From NCBI RefSeq assembly GCF_009746125.1, contig NZ_CP041352.1, forward strand, positions 3,828,436 to 3,892,435: DNA of 64,000 nt. The letters are read 5' to 3'. The DNA is from Casimicrobium huifangae (GTDB taxonomy: Bacteria; Pseudomonadota; Gammaproteobacteria; Burkholderiales; Casimicrobiaceae). Made by a program: the position numbers and the translations under genes. Below, piece by piece: positions 54,130-62,362 of this stretch. Each line of letters begins with the position of its first letter. The stretch's first letter is position 1. The notes under the pieces were generated by a model that was given only the letters and a program-made list of their open reading frames with translations, had not been told where the DNA came from and made no database searches.

Positions 54130-54960
54130 ATGAGTACCGATGCTTCCGTTGCTGTGCCTGCGACCGCAGTTTCGATCGTTCCGATCCCCGCGTTTGCCGA
54201 CAACTATATCTGGGCGCTGGTGCACCGAGGCCATTGTGTCGTTGTCGATCCGGGCGACGCCGCGCCAGTGGAAGCGTTTCTCGCCGAACGTCAGCTCACC
54301 CTGGACGCCATCCTGATCACCCATCATCACGCCGATCATGTCGGCGGTGTCGCGTCACTGGCGTCGTCGCGCCCAGACTTGCCGGTGTACGGCCCAGCCG
54401 CAGAGGCGATTGCCGGCGTGACGCACCCGCTGATCGACGGCGACACCGTCAATCTGCCGATGATGCCGAACATCTTCTGGCAGGTCATGAGCATTCCGGG
54501 GCATACGCGCGGTCACATTGCTTATTTTGGTGATGACCTGCTTTTTTGCGGTGACACGCTGTTCGCGGCAGGTTGCGGCCGGCTGTTCGAGGGCACGCCT
54601 GCGCAGATGCACGCGTCGCTCACTCGCCTTGCCAGTCTGCCAGCATCGACTCGTGTTTTCTGCACTCACGAATACACGCTCGCCAATCTGCGCTTCGCGC
54701 TGGCAGTCGAGCCTGACAATGATGCGTTGATTGCGCGCAGTTTCACCGAACAGGATCGCCGCGCGCGTGGCGAGCCGACACTGCCGTCAACAATTGTGCT
54801 TGAGCGCGAAACCAATCCGTTCCTGCGGGTAACGGCGCCGCAAGTCATCGCCAGCGCGGTTGCCCGTACGCGCGATCTGCCGGATGCACCGGCGCTCAAC
54901 GCCTCGGATCCGGAAGCGGTTTTCGCAGTGTTGCGACAGTGGAAGAACGATTTCCGCTGA
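54130..54960 (+). CDS. gloB: Glyoxalase II (hydroxyacylglutathione hydrolase)
   Basis: 276-aa metallo-beta-lactamase-fold hydrolase releasing D-lactate and glutathione from S-lactoylglutathione. The metal-binding motif HxHxDH is visible at residues 65-70 (THHHADH); HTRGHI and GDTLFAAGCGRLFEG follow. The frame is open upstream to 54034, antisense to the methyltransferase gene. ATG at 54130 is close to the usual start. Divergent from the methyltransferase gene. Confidence 0.95.
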   Translation: MSTDASVAVPATAVSIVPIPAFADNYIWALVHRGHCVVVDPGDAAPVEAFLAERQLTLDAILITHHHADHVGGVASLASSRPDLPVYGPAAEAIAGVTHPLIDGDTVNLPMMPNIFWQVMSIPGHTRGHIAYFGDDLLFCGDTLFAAGCGRLFEGTPAQMHASLTRLASLPASTRVFCTHEYTLANLRFALAVEPDNDALIARSFTEQDRRARGEPTLPSTIVLERETNPFLRVTAPQVIASAVARTRDLPDAPALNASDPEAVFAVLRQWKNDFR

Positions 54961-55142
54961 GTATTCTCCGGGCGTCACGATTGCGTGTTTTTCGCGGGCT
55001 GTTAGCACTGATTTCACTGCGGATTCAGGCGCATGTATTTGACCTGAGCGGCCTAAATGAGTAGCATCGCGCGAGATTTTGCTGGCCCGAATCGTGTTGA
55101 CACATGATCCCGTCAGCGTGGTATTTAGTGACAGGAGAAGGC

Positions 55143-57074
55143 GTGCAGCGCTTCAAGATCAGCCAACTCACCCGTTCCATCCGTTCAGGTTTCGTCAATC
55201 CCGTTCGCGACGACCAGTCGTCCGCGATAGCCGCCCTTCCCTTCCCGCTTCGCAGTACCTCACGTCTGTCGCCTCTGGCACTGTCGGTGTTGCTGGTCGG
55301 CCTTGGCCTGGGTTCTATTGACGCCAACGCGAACGCAAGCGCCGATAGCGGGCTCGCAACCACTGCCGCCAGCGTGACAGGCGCGGCGATGGCCAGCACC
55401 TCGCAGGCGCCGGCGTTCAGCGCCTATGCAACGGGAATTCCGGCAACAAACAGTATCGCATCGCCGTTGTCGCATCCGGTGACGACGACCGCGGCAACCT
55501 TAGCTGCGGCGCGTTCCGTCACCACGCCAGTCGCAATCGGTACGCAAAACGCGGTGCCGGTTGCGCTCACGCCACAACCCACGTCCGCACCTGCCAGTGC
55601 TGGTGTGACCGCGACGGGCGCAGCGCCCATCCAGAACACGGCAACAGTTGCCACCAATGCCGCCCCGACCGCACCTGCAGCAGTCGTAGCCACCGCCAGT
55701 GCCGCGAAAGAGCCGGCGCTGATCGGCGTGGTTAGCGAAGTGCCCGCTGAAGCGCCACCTACCGATCTCTGGGATCGCATACGTGCCGGCTATGCGATGG
55801 ACGACCTTGACGACCCACTGGTCGCGAAGTGGGAGAAGTTCTACGCTGAACGCCCCGACTACCTTGCACGCATCGTTGACCGTTCGGGCAAGTACATGTT
55901 CTACATCGTGACCGAACTGGAGCGGCGCGGCATGCCGCTCGAGATCGCGTTGTTGCCGATGATCGAGAGCGCGTTCAATCCAATCGCGCATTCTTCGGCA
56001 AAAGCTGCGGGCATCTGGCAGTTCATTCCGTCAACGGGTGTGAACTACGGCATGAAGCAGGACTGGTGGGCGGACTCGCGGCGCGACATCGTCGCTGCAA
56101 CCAATGGCGCGCTCGACTATCTCGGCAAACTGCACGGCATGTTCGGTGACTGGCAGCTCGCACTGGCGTCCTACAACTGGGGCGAAGGCTCGGTCGCCCG
56201 CGCCGTGCAGCGCTCGAAGGCTCGTGGCAAGGACGGCACCTATCTCGCGCTCGACATGCCGGCCGAGACACGCAACTACCTGCCGAAGCTGCAGGCAGTC
56301 AAGAACATCATCCGCAACCCGGCGGCGTACGGCGTCACCATCGCCGGTATTCCCAACGAGCCGTACTTCAAGACGATCACGCTGGCGCATCCGATTGACC
56401 TGAAGCGTGCCGCGCAGCTGGCCGAGATGAGCGAGACCGACTTTGTCGCACTGAACCCGGCGCACAACCGCCCGGTGATTGGCGGTCGCAGCGAGTATCA
56501 GGTGCTGCTGCCGGCCGACAAGGCCGATGGCTTCCTTTCCCGTCTCGAAGCCAATGAGAAGCCGCGCGTGTCGTGGATGGCCTATCGCACGCGCTCAGGG
56601 GACCGCATCGAAGCGCTGGCGCAGCGTTTCGGCACCACGGTCGCTGCAATCAAGTCAGTCAACGGCATTCGCAGCGTCGCCGCGACACTCCCCGCCGGAT
56701 ACAACCTGCTGGTGCCTTCCGATGGCCCGTCGGAAGACGCGCTGGGCAGCATCCAGAATGCAGTGTTCACCAAGTTCCCCGAACACGTCGCTGCGCGCAG
56801 CCACAAGGTGCGTCGCGGTGAAACCTTCGCCAGCATCGCCCGGCGCTATGGCGTCAGCGCATCGACGCTGGCGTCGTGGAACCGGATGGGCAAGCAGAAC
56901 GTGCGCGTCGGTCAGGTGCTCTATGTCAGCGGCCCGGCACCGGTACGGCAAGTCGCCAGCAAGGGCGGTCGCGTGGTCCAGGTCAAGCGTGGTGGCAAGA
57001 CTGTACGCGCGGTGGCACCCGGCAAACGTGGCGCGGCAGTGAGTGGCAAGAAAGTCAGCAAACGGCGGCGTTAG
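55143..57074 (+). CDS. mltD: MltD-like membrane-bound lytic murein transglycosylase with LysM
   Basis: 643-aa envelope enzyme. An N-terminal membrane anchor (about 38-60) and a roughly 150-residue Ala/Thr/Val-rich linker precede an SLT domain with ESAFNPIAHS (catalytic Glu) and GIWQFIPSTGVNYGM. Two C-terminal LysM modules (about SGDRIEALAQRFGTTV and RRGETFASIARRYGVS) bind peptidoglycan. A basic tail follows. GTG at 55143 with AGGAGAAGG upstream is favoured over the first frame Met at 55104. Followed by a 12-bp-stem terminator. Confidence 0.88.
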   Translation: MQRFKISQLTRSIRSGFVNPVRDDQSSAIAALPFPLRSTSRLSPLALSVLLVGLGLGSIDANANASADSGLATTAASVTGAAMASTSQAPAFSAYATGIPATNSIASPLSHPVTTTAATLAAARSVTTPVAIGTQNAVPVALTPQPTSAPASAGVTATGAAPIQNTATVATNAAPTAPAAVVATASAAKEPALIGVVSEVPAEAPPTDLWDRIRAGYAMDDLDDPLVAKWEKFYAERPDYLARIVDRSGKYMFYIVTELERRGMPLEIALLPMIESAFNPIAHSSAKAAGIWQFIPSTGVNYGMKQDWWADSRRDIVAATNGALDYLGKLHGMFGDWQLALASYNWGEGSVARAVQRSKARGKDGTYLALDMPAETRNYLPKLQAVKNIIRNPAAYGVTIAGIPNEPYFKTITLAHPIDLKRAAQLAEMSETDFVALNPAHNRPVIGGRSEYQVLLPADKADGFLSRLEANEKPRVSWMAYRTRSGDRIEALAQRFGTTVAAIKSVNGIRSVAATLPAGYNLLVPSDGPSEDALGSIQNAVFTKFPEHVAARSHKVRRGETFASIARRYGVSASTLASWNRMGKQNVRVGQVLYVSGPAPVRQVASKGGRVVQVKRGGKTVRAVAPGKRGAAVSGKKVSKRRR

Positions 57075-57091
57075 GATTTGATCGCTTCAAT

Positions 57092-57119
57092 AAAAAACGC
57101 GCCTGATGGCGCGTTTTTT
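57092..57119. terminator. Perfect 12-bp stem terminator after mltD
   Basis: AAAAAACGCGCC / GGCGCGTTTTTT around TGAT. It is symmetrical, so it can stop mltD and also act against minus-strand transcripts. Confidence 0.93.
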
Positions 57120-57148
57120 ATTGGTCACCGTCCCGACAGGGCACTAAC

Positions 57149-57412
57149 TCAGCGGTCCTCTTCTGCGGCAGAAGGGCGACGACGCCCATGCACTGGCAGT
57201 GCGGCAATCTCATTTCGAAGATCCTGTTCGGCGACGCGCGAGCGCTTCGTCCCGCCTTTGCCATCATCGGCTACGTGCGCCCCTGACTTGCGTAGCAGCG
57301 GGTCTGCGGCGAGGCGATTGCGTGGCTTGCTTGCCGGCACGACTGCCACTGTCGCCGCAAGTTTGTTGCCTGGCGCAGGTACGGTGCTGACGGGGCGACG
57401 GGATTTGGTCAT
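57149..57412 (-). CDS. Small hypothetical protein
   Basis: 87-aa basic protein with no signal peptide or membrane helix. The central NRLAADPLLRKSGAHVADDGKGG looks like conserved coding sequence rather than random frame. The ATG has CGGAGCAGCA just upstream (GGAG 5 nt away). It lies downstream of the histone-like gene's terminator, so it would be read from its own promoter, or is not a gene. I do not recognise the family. Confidence 0.42.
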   Translation of the reverse strand: MTKSRRPVSTVPAPGNKLAATVAVVPASKPRNRLAADPLLRKSGAHVADDGKGGTKRSRVAEQDLRNEIAALPVHGRRRPSAAEEDR

Positions 57413-57428
57413 TGCTGCTCCGATGTGC

Positions 57429-57459
57429 AAAAAAAAACGGCGCGAAACCGCGCCGTTTT
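57429..57459 (-). terminator. Terminator of the histone-like gene
   Basis: Minus-strand stem AAAACGGCGCG / CGCGCCGTTTT with loop GTTT, followed by a long T run (over eight). 26 bp after the stop of the 57485 gene. Confidence 0.92.
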
Positions 57460-57484
57460 CTGCAGAAGAACTTCCTCGCGGAAA

Positions 57485-57874
57485 TTACTTCTTCTTGGCT
57501 GCTGCTTTCTTAGCCGGCTTCTTGGCTGCTGCCTTTTTAGCGGGCTTCTTGGCTGCTGCTTTCTTAGCCGGCTTCTTGGCTGCTGCCTTTTTAGCGGGCT
57601 TCTTGGCTGCTGCTTTCTTGGCCGGCTTCTTGGCTGCTGCCTTCTTAGCGGGCTTCTTGGCTGCTGCTTTCTTAGCCGGCTTCTTGGCTGCTGCCTTTTT
57701 AGCGGGCTTCTTGGCTGCTGCTTTCTTGGCCGGCTTCTTGGCTGCTGCTTTCTTGGCCGGAGCCTTCTTCGCAGCAGGTTTCTTGGCAGCGGGCTTCTTC
57801 TTCGCGGCCGGCTTTTTCTTGGCCGGTGCCGGTGCTGCTGCAGCCGGTGCTGCCATCGTCATCATGTCGCTCAT
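57485..57874 (-). CDS. AlgP-like histone H1-like Lys/Ala/Pro-repeat protein
   Basis: 129-aa protein with a short Met/Ala/Pro N-terminus and then nine copies of the 9-aa unit KKAAAKKPA (residues 41-121) plus a final KKAAAKKK. The composition matches bacterial H1-like nucleoid proteins (AlgP/BpH1/HctB type) that bind DNA through lysines. AGGAG precedes the ATG by 7 nt. A promoter candidate lies about 200 bp upstream, and a terminator follows. Very low-complexity, so the coding length may vary between strains. Confidence 0.9.
   Translation of the reverse strand: MSDMMTMAAPAAAAPAPAKKKPAAKKKPAAKKPAAKKAPAKKAAAKKPAKKAAAKKPAKKAAAKKPAKKAAAKKPAKKAAAKKPAKKAAAKKPAKKAAAKKPAKKAAAKKPAKKAAAKKPAKKAAAKKK
57512..57754. 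repeat. 27-bp coding tandem repeat (nine units)
   Basis: Units follow two variants (ending GCTTTCTTRGCCGG or GCCTTYTTAGCGGG on the plus strand) that alternate for eight units, a 54-bp higher-order period. Amino-acid sequence is unchanged among variants. Such arrays expand and contract by slipped replication. Confidence 0.9.
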
Positions 57875-58184
57875 AGTGGTCTCCTAAGGTTGACTCTCAC
57901 AGTTTTGAACATCACTTGAGGTGATCCTTTGGGCCATTACACGCGGTGTTCATCACGAAAAAACGCAACGATCATCGAGAGTTACAACGCAACACACCTC
58001 AGTGTCAGGCGCTGCTGCAAACGGTTCAAGGCACACGAACTTGTTTACAACACACACTCCTGATGTCGCGAATTCTAGCTTGATTTTTTTCTCGAACAAT
58101 ATTATTCGCGCGCGCGCTCCTCGTGCAGAAACGCTTTGTTGTTTTGTTGCACACGAAATTTGCAACGATGTGCGTGCAGAAAAT
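57875..58184. other. Regulatory/intergenic region upstream of the histone-like gene
   Basis: 310 bp between the histone-like gene and lysA (both minus strand). It is less GC-rich than the surroundings and holds a promoter candidate (58072-58099). No gene seen. The transcript leader would be about 190 nt. Confidence 0.55.
58072..58099 (-). promoter_or_regulatory. Putative sigma-70 promoter of the histone-like gene
   Basis: Minus strand: -35 TTGTTC (58099-58094), 16-bp A-rich spacer, -10 TAGAAT (58077-58072). By eye only. Confidence 0.45.
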
Positions 58185-59438
58185 TCAAATGACGATGCGC
58201 TCGTGTGCGATCAGATCCTCGAAGCGTTCGCGTTCACGAATGAGATGCGCTTCATCACGATCAATCAACACTTCGCATGGACGTGAGCGCGTGTTGTAGT
58301 TCGACGCCATCGTCATTCCATACGCACCAGCGCACAGCACGGCAAGCAGGTCCCCCTGTGAAAGCACCAGCTGGCGGGCCTTCGCGAGCCAGTCACCACT
58401 TTCACACACGGGCCCGACGATGTCGTAGAGCACTGCTTCACCGGTACGTTCAAGCACCGGCGCCACCGGATGAAACGCATCGTAAAGTGTCGGCCGGATG
58501 AGATCGTTCATCGCAGCATCGACCAGTGCAAAGTTCTTCGTCTCCCCCGGTTTGAGGAATTCAACGCGCGTGAGCAACAGGCCCGCATCGCCAACGATCG
58601 AACGACCTGGTTCGATGAGCAGATCAAGATGGCGGCCCGCAATCTCGCGCTCCACCGCGTGTGCAAATTCATCCATCGGCACCAGCGATTCGCCCTGGTA
58701 GTTGATCGCGCGTCCGCCACCGATGTCGAGGTGCTGCAGGTGGATGCCACGCGCCGACAAGTCGTCAACCAGCGACAACAGGCGACGCAGTGCATCCACA
58801 TACGGCGACAGTTCCGTGATCTGCGAGCCGATGTGGCACTCGATGCCGTGCACTTCAATGCCGGGCATTGACGCTGCCAGTGTGTACAGGCGTACGGCAT
58901 CAGCGTGCGCCACGCCAAACTTGTTCGACTTCAGGCCGGTGGAGATATAGGGATGCGTCTTCGCATCGACATCCGGATTGATGCGGAAGGTAATGCGAGC
59001 GCGTTTGCCATGGGCCTGCGCCACCTCGTTCACACGGTGCAACTCCGCTTCGGACTCGATGTTGAAGCAGAAGATGTTGTGCGCCAGCGCCAGCGCGATT
59101 TCGTCATGCCGTTTGGCAACCCCGGAGAAGATCACCTTGCCGGCTTCGCCGCCGGCAGCGATCACGCGTTGCAGTTCACCAGCGGAGACGATGTCGAAAC
59201 CGGCCCCCTCTGCGGCCAGCAGGGCCAGCACGCTCAGCGTGGAATTCGCCTTCACCGCGTAGCAGATCAAAGGCTTCGACGCCGCAAACGCCCGTTGATA
59301 GGCGCGGAAGTTGTCGACGATGGTGGCGCGCGAGTAAACGTAGGCGGGCGTGCCGAACTGGCGTGCAACGTCGGTAAGGCGGACGTTCTCGCAAAGGAGC
59401 TCGCCATCCGGCGAGCGCTGAAGGTGTGGGGTGAGCAT
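58185..59438 (-). CDS. lysA: Diaminopimelate decarboxylase
   Basis: 417-aa PLP enzyme making L-lysine from meso-DAP. PLP lysine is Lys63 in CYAVKANSTLSVL. Other motifs are IGSQITELSPY, the glycine-rich phosphate loop DIGGGRAI, EPGRSIVGDAG, and the substrate Cys/Glu/Asp in PVCESGDWLAK. Full length. It is followed upstream on the same strand by lptM (59562), the usual gammaproteobacterial/betaproteobacterial order. Confidence 0.97.
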   Translation of the reverse strand: MLTPHLQRSPDGELLCENVRLTDVARQFGTPAYVYSRATIVDNFRAYQRAFAASKPLICYAVKANSTLSVLALLAAEGAGFDIVSAGELQRVIAAGGEAGKVIFSGVAKRHDEIALALAHNIFCFNIESEAELHRVNEVAQAHGKRARITFRINPDVDAKTHPYISTGLKSNKFGVAHADAVRLYTLAASMPGIEVHGIECHIGSQITELSPYVDALRRLLSLVDDLSARGIHLQHLDIGGGRAINYQGESLVPMDEFAHAVEREIAGRHLDLLIEPGRSIVGDAGLLLTRVEFLKPGETKNFALVDAAMNDLIRPTLYDAFHPVAPVLERTGEAVLYDIVGPVCESGDWLAKARQLVLSQGDLLAVLCAGAYGMTMASNYNTRSRPCEVLIDRDEAHLIRERERFEDLIAHERIVI

Positions 59439-59561
59439 GAGGTGATGATTGCGAAGGAATTTTGCGGGGAGACGCGCTGGTAAATCTGTACCGCGCGCCG
59501 TGCTGCTCGCTCTGTGCGTCAGTCCTACGCTTGGGCGTTGGACGAAACGCCAGAACGCTGA

Positions 59562-59732
59562 TCAGGTGGTCGCGATCATGCCGTCGGCATTAACGCACGG
59601 CGCGGCCGACGCAACCGCCAGTACCGTCGAGGCTTTAGGCGGCACCAATGGTCCCTTCTGGCCACAACCGGTGATGCCGACCGCAGCCAGCGCCACGAGA
59701 AACAGGGTGATGAGCAGATGTCGAAAGCGCAT
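59562..59732 (-). CDS. lptM: LptM (YifL) LPS-assembly lipoprotein
   Basis: 56-aa lipoprotein missed by ordinary gene prediction. The signal sequence MRFRHLLITLFLVALAAVGI runs into lipobox ITGC (Cys23), followed by the family hallmark CGQKGPLVPPK. LptM stabilises the LptD-LptE translocon during oxidative folding (family knowledge). A second Cys is at 46. It sits between lysA and the divergent cyaY, the same neighbourhood as in many Proteobacteria. Confidence 0.9.
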   Translation of the reverse strand: MRFRHLLITLFLVALAAVGITGCGQKGPLVPPKASTVLAVASAAPCVNADGMIATT

Positions 59733-59770
59733 AGACTTGTGTGGAAATTAGTCTCAGTCGATAGTAGCAA

Positions 59771-60088
59771 ATGCCCTCAGCCACTGAATTCAACGAGATC
59801 GTCGATGCACTGTTCGACCAGTTTGTCGAGGCGCTGGACAGTGCCGACGCCGTCGATGACGTCGAGCTCAATCAGGGGGTGCTCGAAGTCACTTGCGAAG
59901 ATGGCTCGAAAATCATCGTCAATCGCCATGCGCCAACGCAGGAAATCTGGGTGGCTGCCAGAAGCGGTGGCTATCACTTCCGGCAAACGGATCAGGGCTG
60001 GGTCGACACCCGCAGCAGCGAGACACTGGCCAGCGCCATGACCCGCGTCGTCCGCGAACAAACCGGAGTGACGGTCAAATTTGCCTGA
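59771..60088 (+). CDS. cyaY: CyaY frataxin homologue
   Basis: 105-aa acidic iron-binding protein modulating Fe-S assembly. Acidic helix EIVDALFDQFVEALDSADAVDDVE, then VLEVTCEDGSKIIVNRHAPTQEIWVAARSGGYHF with the frataxin TQEIWVA strand. Start ATG at 59771. Divergent from lptM-lysA, the classic arrangement. Confidence 0.96.
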   Translation: MPSATEFNEIVDALFDQFVEALDSADAVDDVELNQGVLEVTCEDGSKIIVNRHAPTQEIWVAARSGGYHFRQTDQGWVDTRSSETLASAMTRVVREQTGVTVKFA

Positions 60089-60099
60089 GCGGCAATGGC

Positions 60100-60879
60100 T
60101 CAGAGCTCCAGCAACACCGAGTAGTTCTTGATCGCCCGTTTGTGTGCCTTTGAATTGGCATCCAGCTGGGCGACGATCGCCCAGAACCGTGGCGAGTGGT
60201 TGAACTCCACCAGATGCGCCAGCTCATGGGCTACGACGTGCCGCATCAATTCAGGCGGCAACTGCAACAGCCGGAAGTTGAGTCGCACCCGTCCATCCGA
60301 CGTGCAGCTCCCCCACATCGTGCGGGCGCTACTGATGGTGACCGCACGGAGCGGTAGCGCCGCCTCGGCTGCCATACGCTGGGCCAGTGAAGGCAACTCC
60401 TGTTTGGCAATCCGCATCAGCTCGGCATCGAGGGCGGCCGTGTCGAACTCACCCGCCGAGCTGGTGAGCACACAGCGTGACTCGGTCAGGTCCACACTAT
60501 CGAACAATCCGGCACGCAATTCAACCTTGAGCCGCTTGCCGCGAAACAGCATGTGACCGCCATCGCGGTGCTCCGCCAGCTGGTCCCGTCGCGCCTGCTG
60601 CCGCGCCAGCGCCTTGCCGATCCACTCGCGGCGCTCGACGATGGCAGCGTCGATCTCATAAAGCGGCGTCCAGTTGGGAGCCCGGATCAGCAAGCCGTCG
60701 GTGGTGATGATCAGGCCAATTGACTTGCGGCGCGCACGCTCCAGTCGATAGCTGATGCCTGCGGAACTGACGCGCGGCTTCGATTCTGCGGGGCTCGGTG
60801 CCAGTCGCTGCCGTGGCGCACGACGCGGCGCGGGAGGTGGTGCCGGATCGCCAAAAAGCAACGCGCTCCAGAAACCCAT
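60100..60879 (-). CDS. YgjP-like M48/SprT-type zinc metallopeptidase (DUF45)
   Basis: 259-aa protein with the zinc motif HELAHLVEFNHSPRFW (HExxH plus His downstream) and MWGSCTSDGRVRLNFRL, all of the WLM/DUF45 family. Cytosolic, no signal peptide; substrate unknown. The frame starts MM: GTG at 60882 directly after the plsC stop or ATG at 60879. Co-transcribed with plsC and gmhB. Confidence 0.87.
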   Translation of the reverse strand: MGFWSALLFGDPAPPPAPRRAPRQRLAPSPAESKPRVSSAGISYRLERARRKSIGLIITTDGLLIRAPNWTPLYEIDAAIVERREWIGKALARQQARRDQLAEHRDGGHMLFRGKRLKVELRAGLFDSVDLTESRCVLTSSAGEFDTAALDAELMRIAKQELPSLAQRMAAEAALPLRAVTISSARTMWGSCTSDGRVRLNFRLLQLPPELMRHVVAHELAHLVEFNHSPRFWAIVAQLDANSKAHKRAIKNYSVLLEL

Positions 60880-60882
60880 CAC

Positions 60883-61623
60883 TCAGCTCGCTGTGCGCCC
60901 TGATCCTGCGCGCGAGTCACCCAGGCGGGCAACCTCCGTCTCGATGGCGCGCTCAACCTCGTCGTTCAGTTCCGCCAGCGCGCGGCCGGTCGGCGAAATC
61001 GGTGGCAATATCGACATCGTCACCTTGCCGGGAAACTTCTTCCACGGATGACGCGGCCAGCAGTAACCCGCGTTGTGTGCGACAGGCAGGATCGGTACGT
61101 CACAGCCCATCGCCAGCCGCACGCCACCGGTCTTGTACTTGCCCTTGGTGCCCGCCTTGATTCGGGTACCCTCGGGGAAGACCACGATGGTGAAGCCGCG
61201 CTCATTGAGGCGCTCTTTGCCCTGCACGATCATCTGCTCCATCGCCTGCGCCCCTGCCTTGCGGTTGATAGTTATTGGTGACGACAGGGCAAAGCCCCAG
61301 CCAAAGAATGGCACCCACAGCAGCTCCTTCTTGGCGACAAAACTGCCCGGTGCAAAGTGTGTCTCCAGCATCAGCGTCTCCCAAGTGGAGGAGTGCTTGG
61401 CGAGCACGATAAACGGTCTGGCGGGGATGTTTTCGCCGCCGATGATTTCATAGTCGATGCGGCAGAGGTGTTTGGCAAACCAGATGAACAGCTCAGTGTA
61501 GGAGGCGCACATCAGGTTGCGCTGCCGTGGTGGCAGCCAGAAGCAGCCGCAGATGGCGAAGGCGTAGAGCGGCGTCATCACCAGTTGCAGCAGGACGTAG
61601 AGGGTGTTGCGCAGTGCCTGCAT
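60883..61623 (-). CDS. plsC: 1-acyl-sn-glycerol-3-phosphate acyltransferase
   Basis: 246-aa membrane acyltransferase making phosphatidic acid. Two N-terminal hydrophobic segments precede the motif I HSSTWET (HxxxxD-like with Glu instead of Asp, a known variant), motif III FPEGTRI and the conserved GCDVPILPVAHN. It lies between gmhB and the YgjP-like gene in one run. Full length. Confidence 0.92.
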   Translation of the reverse strand: MQALRNTLYVLLQLVMTPLYAFAICGCFWLPPRQRNLMCASYTELFIWFAKHLCRIDYEIIGGENIPARPFIVLAKHSSTWETLMLETHFAPGSFVAKKELLWVPFFGWGFALSSPITINRKAGAQAMEQMIVQGKERLNERGFTIVVFPEGTRIKAGTKGKYKTGGVRLAMGCDVPILPVAHNAGYCWPRHPWKKFPGKVTMSILPPISPTGRALAELNDEVERAIETEVARLGDSRAGSGRTAS

Positions 61624-61659
61624 GGTCAGCCTTCAATACTCGCTGTGTCGGATTTCGGC

Positions 61660-62199
61660 TCAGCCAGCCGACAGGATTGCGTCGACCGCTGCCGACAGAT
61701 CGTTGAACGTTTGTGTGCCGGTCGGCAAATTGCCGCCAGCCAGCGTGGCCGCCCCCTTGCCGCTCAACACCAGCATCGGTCGCGCGCCTGCGGCGGCGGC
61801 CGCCTGCAGGTCACGGAGCCCATCGCCAATGCAGGGCACGCCATCCAGCGGCACGCCAAGGCGCTGGCCGATATCGATGAACATGCCGGGCAACGGCTTG
61901 CGACAGCGGCAATCGGTGTCGCTTGAGTGTGGGCAGTAATAGATGACGTCAATGCGGCCACCGGCCTGCTGCACCGCCTTCAGCATCTTGGCGTGGATGG
62001 CGTTGAGTGCATTCATGTCGAGCAACCCGCGCTCGATGCCAGACTGATTGGTGGCTACCGCCACGTGATAGCCGGCACCATTCAGACGCGCAATCGCCTC
62101 CAGCGCGCCAGGAATCGGCCGCCACTCGTCCGGCGTCTTGATGAAGCGCTCGCTGTCGAAGTTGATGGTGCCGTCGCGGTCGAGAATCACCAGCTTCAT
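61660..62199 (-). CDS. gmhB: D-glycero-beta-D-manno-heptose 1,7-bisphosphate 7-phosphatase
   Basis: 179-aa HAD phosphatase in ADP-heptose synthesis for the LPS inner core. DRDGTIN near residues 7-13, TNQSG, the structural zinc loop CPHSSDTDCRCRKP and GDGLRDL are present. Full length. LPS relevance matches waaA elsewhere in the window. Confidence 0.95.
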   Translation of the reverse strand: MKLVILDRDGTINFDSERFIKTPDEWRPIPGALEAIARLNGAGYHVAVATNQSGIERGLLDMNALNAIHAKMLKAVQQAGGRIDVIYYCPHSSDTDCRCRKPLPGMFIDIGQRLGVPLDGVPCIGDGLRDLQAAAAAGARPMLVLSGKGAATLAGGNLPTGTQTFNDLSAAVDAILSAG

Positions 62200-62206
62200 A
62201 GTCCAG

Positions 62207-62330
62207 CCTCCCCTGCGCAGTACGGGAGGTGACGCGCGGAGCCGGAGGGGTCCGCGTGCGGCAATGGCACGCCTTTCGCAGGCACCCCCTCTGTCGGCTG
62301 CGCCGACATCTCCCCTGTTGCGCAGGAGAG
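62207..62330. repeat. GC-rich foldback repeat between gmhB and glyS
   Basis: An imperfect inverted pair: CCTCCCCTGCGCAGTACGGG...GGAGGGGT (62207-62251) against ACCCCCTCTG...CCCTGTTGCGCAGGAGAG (62284-62330). The centre is a short GC-rich loop. Its arms are a different family from the 701-816 element. Confidence 0.65.
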
Positions 62331-62362
62331 ACTGGCTGACGAAGGATTGCTGAATCGACGCA

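Noticed and set aside
57512-57754. CRISPR-like regular repeats
   Set aside because: Units are contiguous, in frame and code for KKAAAKKPA; there are no spacers.
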